A DNA stretch of 54,570 bases from Candidatus Melainabacteria bacterium (GCA_003151275.1 PLXC01000088.1:1-54570); one strand, 5' to 3'; shown: positions 33,301 through 43,027, counted from the stretch's first letter. Notes: generated by a model not told the origin, from the letters alone. Numbers and translations: made by a program.

Positions 33301-35040
33301 TTGCTGTTATTCGTACTAATTTTGATTTCCTGGTCGATAATTCTTGGACTGGCTACCCTTCTCATTGTTCGCTTTAACTGCAACGTACTAACGAGCGGAA
33401 GTGTTGATCGGTTATACCGAACATTTTCGCGTCAAGCTGCCAAGTATGCCGAACATCCGTACCTTTGCATGACAGCTATCGCTACTTTTGTAATTGTGTT
33501 GAGACTTTGTGCACTCCCCGTTTTGCCCATTCCAGAGCCTAGATCTCATGATGAGTTCAGCTATCTGCTTGGCGCTGAAACATTCGCTTCTGGGCGCATT
33601 ACCAATCCGCAACATCCGCTGTGGCAATTCTTTGAGACAGAACATGTTTTGGTCAGACCCACTTATATGTCTAAGTATCCGCCCGCGCAGGCCCTGGCAT
33701 TAGCCTCCGGTCTCAAGCTGGGGAGTTATTGGTACGGTGTTTTAGGCAGCTTTGCTGTTATGTGCTCGTTAATATTTTGGATGGCTTGTGGCTATTTACC
33801 GGTGCGTTGGGCTTTACTTGCCGGCGTTCTGCCGCTCGTTCATCCTGGCATCGCCTCGTATTGGTGCAACTCATATTTTGGTGGCGCCATGGCTGCAATC
33901 GGGGCCGCTTTGGTATTTGGCGCTTGTGCGCGATTATGCAAAGAGGTGACGACCCCACCGGCAGTGGCACTTTCGATTGGACTCGTAATTCTGGCCAATA
34001 GCCGGCCATTCGAAGGGCTGGCAGCAACCGTGGTGCCCTTGTGCTGGCTGCTACATACAACGCTGATCAAAAAACGCCTTGGATTAGCCGCAATTCGATC
34101 CCACCTGGTTTATCCAATGTTGGTCCTGACAGTAGCTGCTGCGGGCATGTTCTACTTTAACTACCGTATTACAGGCAACGCGATGGTCATGCCTTATTTT
34201 GAGTTACACAAACAATACTCCCCGATACCGCTTTGGTTGGGTAAGCCTCTTGCGCCGGTGCCTATCTATAACAATCCGCAGCTGCGCGACAATTATGCCA
34301 GGGCAGATCTGGCGGATTTCAATAAAGTACAGACGTTTGCCGGGTGGCTTGATATGGTGATCAACGATCGGTTGATGGGGGCAATGTATTTTTTCGTAGG
34401 GATCTGGTTAATGCCAATGGCCGCGGCTTCGTTGCTTAGTTTAAGGGACGGCAGAGTGAGGATTCTTTGGTTATCGACTGCTGTTATGTCAGGCGCAATT
34501 GCTCTGGAAGTCTTTTTTCAACGTCATTATTTGGCACCAATTACAGCGCCACTTTATGTTCTTCTTGTCCAGGGTTTCAGACATTTACGTCTGATTAAAC
34601 TGCAGAATCGTCAGGTTGGCCTAGTTCTAGCGCGACTAGTGCTGGCAGTGGCCTTTCTCGGTGTTTTAATAGGACTTTTCAATTTGCCTACTGTGAGGAG
34701 CATTGCTCAACATGAGCAAGATGTTTTCCCCAGGCTGAAGATAATGAAGCAGTTGTCTGCGCTGCCTGGAAAACAGCTCGTCATCGTGCACTACGCGGAT
34801 GGTCATGATCCGCGGCGAGAATACGTGGTCAATAGCGCCGATATCGACGGCTCTAAGGTCGTCTGGGCCAGGGACCTTGGTGCAGATAAAAACAAACAAT
34901 TGCTGGATTATTATCGCGATCGACAAGTTTGGTACTTTGACCCCGATTGCCTGCCGGAGCCTCGTTTATACACACTAGAGGAAAGCAAGTCCGCCAATTT
35001 TTCCAAAAGCGTCAGCACCGATTCATGGCTGCAGCAATAA
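33301..35040 (+). CDS. GT-C-like polytopic membrane protein
   Basis: About 579 residues from a TTG at 33301 that has AGGAGA six bases upstream; the frame is open from 33259 but without a good signal. About ten helices. The first large loop has PEPRSHDEFSYLLGAETFASGRITNP, with the Asp-Glu pair of GT-C enzymes, then HPLWQFFE and PTYMSKYPPAQALAL, the second resembling the P-P motif loop. GIASYWCNSYFGGAMAAIGAAL follows. A periplasmic C-terminal part begins near LVIVHYADGHDPRREYV. It is probably a glycosyltransferase with a lipid-phosphate sugar donor. It is transcribed divergently from the GT87/kimA pair. Confidence 0.7.
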   Translation: MLLFVLILISWSIILGLATLLIVRFNCNVLTSGSVDRLYRTFSRQAAKYAEHPYLCMTAIATFVIVLRLCALPVLPIPEPRSHDEFSYLLGAETFASGRITNPQHPLWQFFETEHVLVRPTYMSKYPPAQALALASGLKLGSYWYGVLGSFAVMCSLIFWMACGYLPVRWALLAGVLPLVHPGIASYWCNSYFGGAMAAIGAALVFGACARLCKEVTTPPAVALSIGLVILANSRPFEGLAATVVPLCWLLHTTLIKKRLGLAAIRSHLVYPMLVLTVAAAGMFYFNYRITGNAMVMPYFELHKQYSPIPLWLGKPLAPVPIYNNPQLRDNYARADLADFNKVQTFAGWLDMVINDRLMGAMYFFVGIWLMPMAAASLLSLRDGRVRILWLSTAVMSGAIALEVFFQRHYLAPITAPLYVLLVQGFRHLRLIKLQNRQVGLVLARLVLAVAFLGVLIGLFNLPTVRSIAQHEQDVFPRLKIMKQLSALPGKQLVIVHYADGHDPRREYVVNSADIDGSKVVWARDLGADKNKQLLDYYRDRQVWYFDPDCLPEPRLYTLEESKSANFSKSVSTDSWLQQ

Positions 35041-35060
35041 GTAAATCTCTGCGATTACAA

Positions 35061-36224
35061 CTATGGTGTTTCTTGAATGATTCGGCGTTGCGGAATTCTC
35101 ATCACGGACATAAAGAACGATCCAAAACAGATTTGGGCGCCCACTGCCATCAACGTCTGGGCTACGATCGCTTGCCTAATGGCAAACAATCCCTTTCCGT
35201 AGGTTGACAACCATTCGGCGACAATCACCAGATTCAGTGCCAACCCGACAAGAAGGAGAAGCATTCCCACGACAATTCCGCGCTCGAAAGTAATGAATTG
35301 GAGCAGTTGCTGAATTCTTGGATTGTATTTCGCCAGCCCTGTATACGCTTTCGCTAGATATGTAAATTGAATGCATTGTATGCCTAAAATTAAAAGCAGC
35401 GAACTTGGAAAGAGGAAGTGATAGTCCATGAACAAGCCGCCGATCACCTGAGGCTTGTCCCATAAAAGTGCAAATCCGACAGCGCCCAAGATCACCATGA
35501 GCAGCCCTGGAATGAAGAACAAGCGGTCAGCAGCGTAAGTCAGAATGAACCTAAGGTGCATCCATCCATCTTTCCAGGTATTTAAATGTGGGCGGCGGTC
35601 ACGTTTGTCTAGCCTCAAGGTAGCCGGTACTTCGGTCATTTTGAGCTTGAGCAAACTTGCTTTGATGATCATTTCGGAGGCAAATTCCATGCCGGTAGCA
35701 TGCACTTCCATCGCTAAAAAAGCGCTGCGGGTAAGACCCCTCAATCCGCAATTGCAATCTGAAATATGCGTGCCGAAAAACAGGTTGATCAAGAAGGTCA
35801 GCACTGGCGTCCCCAGGTAACGATGGCTATTGGGCATTGCACCAGGCTCGATGCTGCCTCGCAGGCGCGTGCCCATGACAAACTCGTAACCTTGCTTCCA
35901 CTTCTCGACGAAGCGATCGATTTCCATGAAATCGTAGCTCTCATCAGCGTCTCCGATGATCACGAACTGCCCCAGCGAGCCCTCAAAACCTGCTGTTAAA
36001 GCACTGCCATAACCTTTCAGCGACACTTCAACCACTCGAGCGCCATTCTCTATGGCAATCTCGCGTGAGCGGTCGGTCGATCCGTTGTCTGCGACGACCA
36101 CTTCGCCCCTGTAACCGTATTTAGTCAATGCCGCATGAGCGGTATCAATGACGTTCTTAAGCGTTTTTTCCTCGTTGAGACAAGGTATGACAATTGAGAC
36201 TTCTAGGTCAGCCAAGGCAGCCAC
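35061..36224 (-). CDS. Family 2 glycosyltransferase with C-terminal membrane domain
   Basis: 387 residues. GT-A domain (about 1-235): VSIVIPCLNEEKTL, VVADNGSTDRS, IGDADESYDF (the metal DxD), GTRLRGSIEPGAMP and NCGLRG, then KRDRRPHLNTWKDGW. Four C-terminal helices (about 240-380) follow. This layout is that of dolichol-phosphate sugar synthases and GtrB-type enzymes that load a sugar on a polyprenyl phosphate and so provide donors for the GT-C enzymes around it. The gene converges with the GT-C gene at 33.3 kb (gap 20 bases). It is one of four GT2 domains in this window. Confidence 0.88.
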   Translation of the reverse strand: MAALADLEVSIVIPCLNEEKTLKNVIDTAHAALTKYGYRGEVVVADNGSTDRSREIAIENGARVVEVSLKGYGSALTAGFEGSLGQFVIIGDADESYDFMEIDRFVEKWKQGYEFVMGTRLRGSIEPGAMPNSHRYLGTPVLTFLINLFFGTHISDCNCGLRGLTRSAFLAMEVHATGMEFASEMIIKASLLKLKMTEVPATLRLDKRDRRPHLNTWKDGWMHLRFILTYAADRLFFIPGLLMVILGAVGFALLWDKPQVIGGLFMDYHFLFPSSLLLILGIQCIQFTYLAKAYTGLAKYNPRIQQLLQFITFERGIVVGMLLLLVGLALNLVIVAEWLSTYGKGLFAIRQAIVAQTLMAVGAQICFGSFFMSVMRIPQRRIIQETP

Positions 36225-36580
36225 GTTTCTAATTTAAGTACTCGACCTCTCGTCGCAGAGTATCAGGCTCGATATTTATCTGCAACAAATTGAACGTTAG
36301 ATCTGCTGAAGAGAAGAACTGCTCCAACAGTCTGTCAGTGCAGACCCACATAGTTTGTCGCGCACCACTATCACATTTGGATCATTGTTTTCAAACACTT
36401 TCAAAAACGATATATCTGTTTTTCTTAGGACCAGGTGCACCGGTTAGATCCGCTTTCAAATAAGCTTGGTGCTGGCTGCCTGCTCCAAGCCGGTGTTAGT
36501 TTTGGATGAATTTCAGGTATAAAGTAAATAGTATTGACGACCGAAGAGTCGATTGTCGTTTGTAGGCGCTCTCGTAGTCG
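36225..36580. other. Intergenic region between divergent genes
   Basis: 356 bases with no gene seen. It should hold the promoters of the GT2 gene (minus) and of the desaturase gene (plus). I see AT-rich stretches (GATATATCTGTTTTTC near 36409) but no convincing paired -35/-10, no repeat and no strong hairpin. Confidence 0.4.
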
Positions 36581-37645
36581 ATGTTTTACTATTTTCCGGC
36601 GGCTGTCTTGAAGAATCAAGTCAATAATGAAATGAACGACCGAGTTCGTACTATCGAAGATCCAATCGGTGTACTGGAGCATAAGATCCGACTGGGCGTT
36701 AGTCAGGAGGAAATGCGAAAGTGGATGAAACCGCGTCCGGCGCGAGTCATTGCTGATTTGTTGCTGAACTGGTTCGGGATTATTTTAGCTATTTACCTAA
36801 TGGGCTACTTCAAATCACCTGTCGCTTACGTACTCGGCGCGTTCTGGATTGGCTTTCGCCAGTATGCGCTCTTCATCATGGGTCACGATGGCGCTCACTG
36901 GTGTCTGCACACCAATCATAAAATCAACGACTGGCTCTCACGCTGGTTCATTCTTGGACCGATGTTCATGTCCCTGGAAGATGGGCGGCGCAATCACCTC
37001 GAGCACCACAAAACGCTGGGCACTGCAGCTGATCCGGATAGATATTTGCACAGTCTTTCCAACAAGAACTCTGTCAGCGCCTTTCTTCTCTTTTGCTCGG
37101 GCCTCGCCACCTTCGGCAAAACGGTGCGCAAGGTGACGACGGTGCGCCAACCTGCCAAGGATGTGAGCGCTCAAAGTGCTGAGGATTCGACTGAAAAGGA
37201 TAACTCAGCCTTTTTGTTGTTTATCAAGCAACGTATTCCAATCCTGGTTGCTCAGCCGCCCATTATTGCTTTGTTCTGGTTTTGCCAAATACCGCTTTGG
37301 CTGTATCCACTCTTGTGGATTGCGCCGATATACTTTGGCGTCTTCCTTCCAGATGAGATCCGGGCATTTTGCGATCATGCCATTCCTAGCGTGCCGGATG
37401 AAGCGGTCGACGTTAATCGGCTAGTGAGTTTTGAGCCAACTTGGCTGGAGGCGATGGTTTACTCACCGTACAACATGAACTACCATGCCGAACATCACAT
37501 CTGGCCTGGCGTTCCCTATTACAATCGACCCCAGGTTTATCAATTCCTCAAATCACATCCTGCAGTAACCTACCGTAAGAGTTACACCGTTTTTTTGTTT
37601 AGTCTTGTGCGAAAGCTGCCGTTGGCACCTACGAAAGGCGACTGA
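36581..37645 (+). CDS. Fatty-acid desaturase family membrane enzyme
   Basis: 354 residues. Iron-binding His boxes: GHDGAHWCLH (about 107-116; H-D-x-x-H), NHLEHHKTLG (about 145-154; H-x-x-H-H), and NYHAEHHIWPG (about 304-314; H-x-E-H-H). These are the three boxes of the membrane di-iron desaturase/hydroxylase family. Four helices lie between them. It would introduce a double bond or hydroxyl into a lipid acyl chain or related hydrophobic substrate. Two bases after its stop begins a methyltransferase gene, so both are in one operon and may act on the same lipid or sugar lipid. The start is not well supported; an in-frame ATG at 36632 could be used. Confidence 0.85.
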   Translation: MFYYFPAAVLKNQVNNEMNDRVRTIEDPIGVLEHKIRLGVSQEEMRKWMKPRPARVIADLLLNWFGIILAIYLMGYFKSPVAYVLGAFWIGFRQYALFIMGHDGAHWCLHTNHKINDWLSRWFILGPMFMSLEDGRRNHLEHHKTLGTAADPDRYLHSLSNKNSVSAFLLFCSGLATFGKTVRKVTTVRQPAKDVSAQSAEDSTEKDNSAFLLFIKQRIPILVAQPPIIALFWFCQIPLWLYPLLWIAPIYFGVFLPDEIRAFCDHAIPSVPDEAVDVNRLVSFEPTWLEAMVYSPYNMNYHAEHHIWPGVPYYNRPQVYQFLKSHPAVTYRKSYTVFLFSLVRKLPLAPTKGD

Positions 37646-37647
37646 TA

Positions 37648-38607
37648 ATGTCGCTTGCTGCATTGAAAATGGAAAACGTCAGCTGCGGTGTTTGTCGTTC
37701 TTCTGAAGCGCGGCAATTCGCCAGCGGGAAGGACTTCGAATATCACTGCAGTGAAGACGAATTTCGGATGGTCGAGTGCGATGAATGTGGCAATGTTTAT
37801 CTCAACCCGCGCCCGACCAAGGAAGAATTAGGCACCATTTATCCAACTAACTATTACTCTTACAACTATGACACTGCCATCAATCCGCTTGCCATCAAAG
37901 CGAAGGACTTTCTCGACCAGAGGAAAGTGAAGTCATGGTTGCGCTATGTGCGCACAAAATCGCCTCGATTCATGGACGTAGGCTGTGGCAATGGGCGGAT
38001 ATTGCATATGTTGCATAAATTAGGCCTGCCGAAACAAAATTTGTCTGGTGTTGAGATGCATCAAGGGCAAATGGACCGACTTAACGAGGAAGGGTATCGC
38101 GGCTACAATGGGCGCATAGAGGACGTTGAGGGACAGCTGGAAGCGGGTTCGTTTGATTTAATTGTGATGCTCCAGGTGCTCGAGCATGTGGAAGATCCTT
38201 TCTCCTGTGTGGGGAGTTTGGCGCGTCTGCTCGACAAGGACGGCGTTCTCATTGTCGAGACTCCCAATACAAAAAGTTTTGATGTTCGTCTCTTTCGAGA
38301 CCGATATTGGGGTGGATATCACTTCCCGCGCCACTGGAATTTGTTCTCAGTGCAGACGCTGACGCGTCTTGCTTCAGACCATGGACTTAAAGTCGAAGCG
38401 GTAAACTACCTACCGGCGCATTCATTTTGGATTTTTTCATTGCATCATCTTGCTGAGGAACGTTGGAAAAATTTGACCCTGGCAAAGTTTTTCAACCCGC
38501 TTCAAAACATGCCTCTGCTGTCGTTTTTCACAGCTTTTGACATACTGAGAGCCAAGTGTGGTTACCAGACTTCCAATGTGCAAGTGGTGCTGCGCAAGGA
38601 GTCTTAG
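37648..38607 (+). CDS. Class I SAM-dependent methyltransferase with zinc-ribbon head
   Basis: 319 residues. A Cys head (CGVCRSSEARQF, then VECDECGNVYLNPRP) begins the protein, as in many methyltransferases of polysaccharide clusters. The SAM motif is MDVGCGNGRILHML (about 110-123). It continues with LSGVEMHQGQMDRL and SFDLIVMLQVLEHVEDP, all standard for Methyltransf_23/12 proteins. The gene follows the desaturase gene by two bases. It could methylate a sugar hydroxyl or a lipid group; the target is unknown. Its stop opens a tandem repeat region shared with the convergent membrane protein gene. Confidence 0.85.
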   Translation: MSLAALKMENVSCGVCRSSEARQFASGKDFEYHCSEDEFRMVECDECGNVYLNPRPTKEELGTIYPTNYYSYNYDTAINPLAIKAKDFLDQRKVKSWLRYVRTKSPRFMDVGCGNGRILHMLHKLGLPKQNLSGVEMHQGQMDRLNEEGYRGYNGRIEDVEGQLEAGSFDLIVMLQVLEHVEDPFSCVGSLARLLDKDGVLIVETPNTKSFDVRLFRDRYWGGYHFPRHWNLFSVQTLTRLASDHGLKVEAVNYLPAHSFWIFSLHHLAEERWKNLTLAKFFNPLQNMPLLSFFTAFDILRAKCGYQTSNVQVVLRKES

Positions 38608-38610
38608 AGC

Positions 38611-38685
38611 GCGCATTAGCCCACAGCCCCTGCGCCTTAAGCTCAAAAGCGCATCAGCCCAAAGCCTTCCGCCTTACTCAGAACG
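38611..38685. repeat. About 38-bp tandem repeat between convergent gene ends
   Basis: Two units, 38611-38648 and from 38649, begin GCGCATTAGCCCACAGCC and GCGCATCAGCCCAAAGCC and continue with matching CGCCTTA. They fill the whole gap between the methyltransferase stop and the stop of the convergent GT-C-like gene, with nothing else in between. Confidence 0.65.
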
Positions 38686-40368
38686 TCACAAGAGGCAAGC
38701 ATATGATTTACCGTCGGCCAGTTTCCGCCAGGTAGAAATCTGCTCTGGTGGTGGCTTTAAACCAGGATACAAAATTATTGCTTTCACGTTTTTTGATTTT
38801 AATTGGTCTTTGATTTCCTTTTGCTTTTCTTGACTGGCTTTGAAAAATTGATCATCATTTGGAATGTCAGCGACGATTTTTACGCCAGCCAAATGCGCCC
38901 AGTAGTAGCTTTTACATTCGGAAAATTGCGTTGGTCCGCGCTTGAACTCTTGAATGCCATATTCGAAGCCCATCTGCGCAACTCGGTCGCCAGGCTCGAC
39001 GCCCAGACTTTGCAATGATTGCGCGATTTGCCAATCTCTTTGATCGGATGCGTAGGTCTCGATTGCCAGGTCAGAAACGAATTGCATGACGATTGTCAGC
39101 GCAAGCGGCAGGCAGACAGTGATCAAAGCCATGATCTGATTTTTCTTGCTGGCTTTTCCTAGTGAAATAGCGCAAAACAGACCGGCCGTGAGCACTGTGG
39201 CGTAGCAGCTATAGTATCGCGACACGTATGGAAAGAAAAGGTTTGTAATCGTCATATAGAGCGATATAGCAACTACTGGCGGTACTATGAGCGGCAGAAT
39301 TTTTTTGAGTGCTGTTGTTGTAAACGGAAATTGCTTCTCTAGTGCCCAAAGCGCAAGAATCGAGAGGATAAACACTCCGCCGAACTGCCCAACAAAAGCG
39401 ATCAAGTTCAAAGAACATACGATGATCGAAAATAGCGGACTGAATCGAAGCACTGCCCCTTCACGCCAGTAGCTGCGATTGAAAAAGGGTGCGTAAGTAC
39501 AGGGTTCATCGAGCTCAAACAAGTAAACGGTTGGTTTTCTGGACAGTACCTCGTCTTTGTGAATCAGCTCAAGATTCTCTGCGTGTTCTGTTTTGTAGGC
39601 ACCACTTACAGCTTCGAAGTAGGCGAGACGAGTAGCATCGCCAAATGAAAAGTGATGCATTTTCTCAGACATGCAATAGACCCACGGGCTGCAGACCAAG
39701 AGTGCTACTGTTAGAAGCAAGATAGTTTTCTTTAGTGAGTCCGCAGCTTTCTGAGTTAGATACCAGCAAAGCACAGTAAATATGAAGACTAGCGGAAAGA
39801 AAATCGCTTTCACGTAATATCCCAGTCCAAGTACTAAACCAAGACAGAAATAATTCCTCCAATTCGTCTGCCCACCCGCTAGTTTCAACAGAAGCGCTGT
39901 GGCGACGTAAAAAAATGCATTGATGAGCATGTCCGGCGTGTCTTGATAAACACCTGCCATGGTCAGGGTTGTGGCCACAAAAACCAAGTAAAGAGCTGTC
40001 CGAAAAGTCCCTTCAGAGAGACAGGAGGGCACGTCTTCGGCAGAATGAAGACGTCTGAAATGTGCTGTCACCTCGCGCAAGAAAAATTCGAATGCCAGCA
40101 TGGTTGTAGCAAAAATCAAAAGGTTGACGACTCGCATCATTGCGCATTCTAGTTGCATGCTCGGTTTTGATACTGACAGTGCGACTGCCAGCAGAGCTGG
40201 ATAAGCGGGACTCCATAAAGTATTGATCAGCCACTCGAATTGACCGTGGGAGGCGGCTCTTGCCATATCCAGGTATTGCACAGCATCTTCCATAAAAGCC
40301 CGATTCCGGTATGCCCAGGCTTGGAATAGCGCTAAAGCGATGGCAATTATGCGCAGAGCTGGTATCAA
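38686..40368 (-). CDS. GT-C-like polytopic membrane protein, paralog 2
   Basis: About 560 residues from a TTG at 40368, chosen because it overlaps the stop of the upstream GT87 gene (TTGA) and because the paralog at 20.5 kb (569 residues) aligns from here. The longer open frame to 40674 lies over the coding part of the upstream gene and is probably not used. About eleven helices. The first loop MEDAVQYLDMARAASHGQF corresponds to YDDDAISYLDIAQAYLRGDW of the paralog. The C-terminal SYYWAHLAGVKIVADIPNDD also aligns to it. Probably a polyprenyl-phosphate-sugar transferase. As the last gene downstream of the CDP-sugar genes, it is a candidate to use the dideoxyhexose. Confidence 0.68.
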   Translation of the reverse strand: MIPALRIIAIALALFQAWAYRNRAFMEDAVQYLDMARAASHGQFEWLINTLWSPAYPALLAVALSVSKPSMQLECAMMRVVNLLIFATTMLAFEFFLREVTAHFRRLHSAEDVPSCLSEGTFRTALYLVFVATTLTMAGVYQDTPDMLINAFFYVATALLLKLAGGQTNWRNYFCLGLVLGLGYYVKAIFFPLVFIFTVLCWYLTQKAADSLKKTILLLTVALLVCSPWVYCMSEKMHHFSFGDATRLAYFEAVSGAYKTEHAENLELIHKDEVLSRKPTVYLFELDEPCTYAPFFNRSYWREGAVLRFSPLFSIIVCSLNLIAFVGQFGGVFILSILALWALEKQFPFTTTALKKILPLIVPPVVAISLYMTITNLFFPYVSRYYSCYATVLTAGLFCAISLGKASKKNQIMALITVCLPLALTIVMQFVSDLAIETYASDQRDWQIAQSLQSLGVEPGDRVAQMGFEYGIQEFKRGPTQFSECKSYYWAHLAGVKIVADIPNDDQFFKASQEKQKEIKDQLKSKNVKAIILYPGLKPPPEQISTWRKLADGKSYACLL

Positions 40369-41663
40369 TTCTGTTTCTCGGCTGAATTGAAATCCTGGCT
40401 TTTTAGATAAAGCATGCCGCAGGTGATTAAGAACATATTGATTAAGGCGTAACAGAAATTGATTCGGCTGGGCAGTAAGCCAATCAGCCAGCCAAGCGCA
40501 GGATAGACGAAAAGAACTGCATGCCAGGCTAATAGCGGACGTGATCGTAGCTTTGCAATTTGAAAGGGACTGATTGTTTTCATTGTCAGGGCTGCCGGCA
40601 AGCAGATCAGCGTTAAGTCGTAAGGAAACATAGACGGGGCAAAAACCATGCCCACAAGTACCGCAAGTGCCCATGTCCAGCGTTGGCTCTGGAGAGAATC
40701 ACTCTTTGTTCTTAGACAAATTATAAATAAGATCAGCAAAGGCAGCCAGTAAAGCGAAGTGCTGGCGACAAATGCTGATTGTTCGGGCAGTACGTTAGAT
40801 AAGAGTCCGCGCAACGATGCATGAGTTTGGGGAAACACCCCCACATCTTGTAGCACCTCCAAATGAGCGAGCATTTTGGGATACTCGATAACGTTTTTAA
40901 AACCAATCAATAGCCCAGCACCAATATTTAAAGCAAGAATTGTCAGAGCTGCACTCGCGCTGGTGCGCCATCTGCGTTGTCCTAAGGTAACCACAATGAG
41001 CGGTAGAGCAAATTGTGGTTTCACAGCTAATATCCCAAGCAGTATCCCGGAAACGATTTCTCGTCGTTTCGTTGATGTGTAGAAAAATAGTGACGAAATT
41101 CCGACTAACCACCAAACCCATTGTCCTGTGCGGATTGCGACAACGGCCGGAAGCGAATCTGCGACCGCCAGGCAAAACATTACCGTGTCGACGGTGCCAA
41201 ATTTTCGAACAGCGCGCAGCAAAAAGGAAAGTCCAAAAATGCCACAGATCGCCGATCCAATCACCCACACGATGTACGCAGTTAGCAGCTGCAAGTGACT
41301 AACCAGGCTCATAATCAAAAAGACCGATGGGGGAAAACTGAGGGATGACTGCTTAGTTACCACCAATGGCGAAATCAGTTGGTTAACGAAAGGAAAATGC
41401 GCCGCAATTTCATATACGTGGAGATGTTCGGCAGAGCGCGCCATTTCTCCTGCCACGTAGTAGCGCACGAAGTCGGCGATAAAGACCACGTCATTTTCAC
41501 CGCGCCAGGCAAAAACGTTGCCAGTGGTAAAAGGTTCTATGTAAGTATTGATCACCTGAATTTGCCAACAAATAAGAGCACATAGAGCCGTAAAGCGAAG
41601 TAGCTTCATTTTTTTTTCAATCGGTAACCGATCACTTGAATTTGCTTGTTGAAGGTTAGTCAC
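40365..41663 (-). CDS. GT87-like membrane glycosyltransferase (DUF2029)
   Basis: 432 residues, about ten helices. The first extracytoplasmic loop has NDVVFIADFVRYYVAGEMARSAEHLHVYE with the D-x-x-x-Y-Y-x-A-G motif, then SLSFPPSVFLI, both as in GT87 (DUF2029) transferases. It lies 35 bases after the RfbH gene, same strand, and overlaps the next gene by four bases, so it belongs to the CDP-dideoxyhexose operon. It probably transfers a lipid-phosphate-linked sugar, perhaps the dideoxyhexose, on the outer face of the inner membrane; this is inferred from position. Confidence 0.75.
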   Translation of the reverse strand: MTNLQQANSSDRLPIEKKMKLLRFTALCALICWQIQVINTYIEPFTTGNVFAWRGENDVVFIADFVRYYVAGEMARSAEHLHVYEIAAHFPFVNQLISPLVVTKQSSLSFPPSVFLIMSLVSHLQLLTAYIVWVIGSAICGIFGLSFLLRAVRKFGTVDTVMFCLAVADSLPAVVAIRTGQWVWWLVGISSLFFYTSTKRREIVSGILLGILAVKPQFALPLIVVTLGQRRWRTSASAALTILALNIGAGLLIGFKNVIEYPKMLAHLEVLQDVGVFPQTHASLRGLLSNVLPEQSAFVASTSLYWLPLLILFIICLRTKSDSLQSQRWTWALAVLVGMVFAPSMFPYDLTLICLPAALTMKTISPFQIAKLRSRPLLAWHAVLFVYPALGWLIGLLPSRINFCYALINMFLITCGMLYLKSQDFNSAEKQN

Positions 41664-41698
41664 TGACTCAAATTCTCTTTGCCGCCCGGAATCTATTG

Positions 41699-43027
41699 CT
41701 AACGGCGGATGTACTCGGCCATGCTGTCGACGATGTATTGCAGCATCGGTTCATCCAACCCAGGATAGACGCCAACCCAGAAGCTGTTATTCATAACGAT
41801 ATTTGTGTTCGTCAAATCGCCAACGATGCGATGCACCGTGTCTCTATACGCAGGTTGCATTGTCAGGTTTCCGGCGAATAGCTGACGCGTGCCGATGCGG
41901 CGACTTTCCAGAAAGCGCACCAGTTCGGTTCTTGTGAAGTGAGCTTTTTCAGTCAGTGTAATTAGAAATCCAAACCAGCTCGGATCGCTGTTGGGCGTTG
42001 GTTTAGGCAGAATGAAGTAATCCTGAAATGGTTCAAGCGCTTTACTCAAAAACTGCCAATTCTTTTTACGTGTGGCAATAAATTCCGGCAATTTTTTCAG
42101 TTGCGAGACGCCAATCGCGGCCTGCATATCAGTCAGTTTGAGGTTGTAGCCTACATGTCCGTAAATATATTTGTGATCGTAACCGACGGGCAAATCGCCT
42201 AATTGCCACTCGAATCGCTTTCCGCAAGTGTTGGCGACGCCTGGATCACACCAGCAATCACGCCCCCAATCTCTAAAAGACTCAACTAGCGTCTTTAATG
42301 GACCGCTGTTGGTCAGCACGCAGCCGCCTTCTCCCATAGTGATATGGTGCGCCGGATAAAAACTGACGGTGGCCAGATCACCAAACGTACCTGTCATTCG
42401 TCCGTCGTAAGTGGATCCCAGTGCGTCGCAGTTATCTTCTATAACCCAGAGCCCATGCTCTTTCGCCAATTCCTGTACAGCTGCGATGTTGAATGGATTT
42501 CCGAGCGTATGGGCGATCATTATGGCGCGCGTCTTTGGCCCGATTGCAGCCGCGAGCCGCTCAGGAGTTGGATCGTAGGTGCCCAATTCGATGTCTACAA
42601 AAACGGGCACTAGATTGTTTTGAATGACCGGATTTACAGTTGTAGGAAATCCAGCCGCTACTGTGATCACCTCATCGCCTGGCTTAAGCCTTTTGTCTCC
42701 TAGCTTTATCGAGGTGAGAGCGGAGACGGCCAGCAGGTTTGCGGATGACCCTGAATTGCATAGCATCGCCTGGCGCACGCCCACAAACTCCGCAAATGAC
42801 TTTTCAAATTGTTTGGCAAAACGCCCAGTCGTTAACCAAAAATCCAAAGACGAATCCACCAGTGAGCAGACGTCATCCGCTTCAAAAACCCGCCCAGACA
42901 CAGGGACTGCAGACTTCCCCGGAACGAATTCTTCTTTGGGAAAAGCCTGATCGTGATATTGCTCCACCAGAGCAAGAATTTGCTCCCTTAGTTCCGCAGC
43001 TTTAGTTGTCGATGCAGTTTTAGACAC
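41699..43027 (-). CDS. rfbH: CDP-4-keto-6-deoxyglucose-3-dehydrase (RfbH/DdhC/E1)
   Basis: 442 residues from a GTG at 43027 (overlapping the upstream stop by 8 bases). The enzyme uses PMP and a [2Fe-2S] cluster to remove the 3-hydroxyl. The two hallmarks are visible: the PLP lysine of aminotransferases is replaced by His ([13 protein letters not shown], His227), and the cluster Cys follow the C-x57-C-x-C-x7-C spacing exactly (Cys200, Cys258, Cys260, Cys268), as in the Yersinia E1 enzyme. About 440 residues is the family length. It needs a reductase partner (DdhD/E3), which I do not see in this window. The long upstream open frame to 43183 runs inside the epimerase gene and is not the start. 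Confidence 0.93.
   Translation of the reverse strand: MSKTASTTKAAELREQILALVEQYHDQAFPKEEFVPGKSAVPVSGRVFEADDVCSLVDSSLDFWLTTGRFAKQFEKSFAEFVGVRQAMLCNSGSSANLLAVSALTSIKLGDKRLKPGDEVITVAAGFPTTVNPVIQNNLVPVFVDIELGTYDPTPERLAAAIGPKTRAIMIAHTLGNPFNIAAVQELAKEHGLWVIEDNCDALGSTYDGRMTGTFGDLATVSFYPAHHITMGEGGCVLTNSGPLKTLVESFRDWGRDCWCDPGVANTCGKRFEWQLGDLPVGYDHKYIYGHVGYNLKLTDMQAAIGVSQLKKLPEFIATRKKNWQFLSKALEPFQDYFILPKPTPNSDPSWFGFLITLTEKAHFTRTELVRFLESRRIGTRQLFAGNLTMQPAYRDTVHRIVGDLTNTNIVMNNSFWVGVYPGLDEPMLQYIVDSMAEYIRR

Noticed and set aside
40369..40674. N-terminal extension of the GT-C-like gene (about 102 residues)
   Set aside because: It overlaps the coding sequence of the GT87 gene, has no match in the paralog, and a coupled TTG start fits better.
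41699..43027. RfbH lacking the PLP lysine as a sign of a dead enzyme
   Set aside because: Replacement by His is the known, required feature of this dehydrase family, and the Fe-S cysteines are all present.
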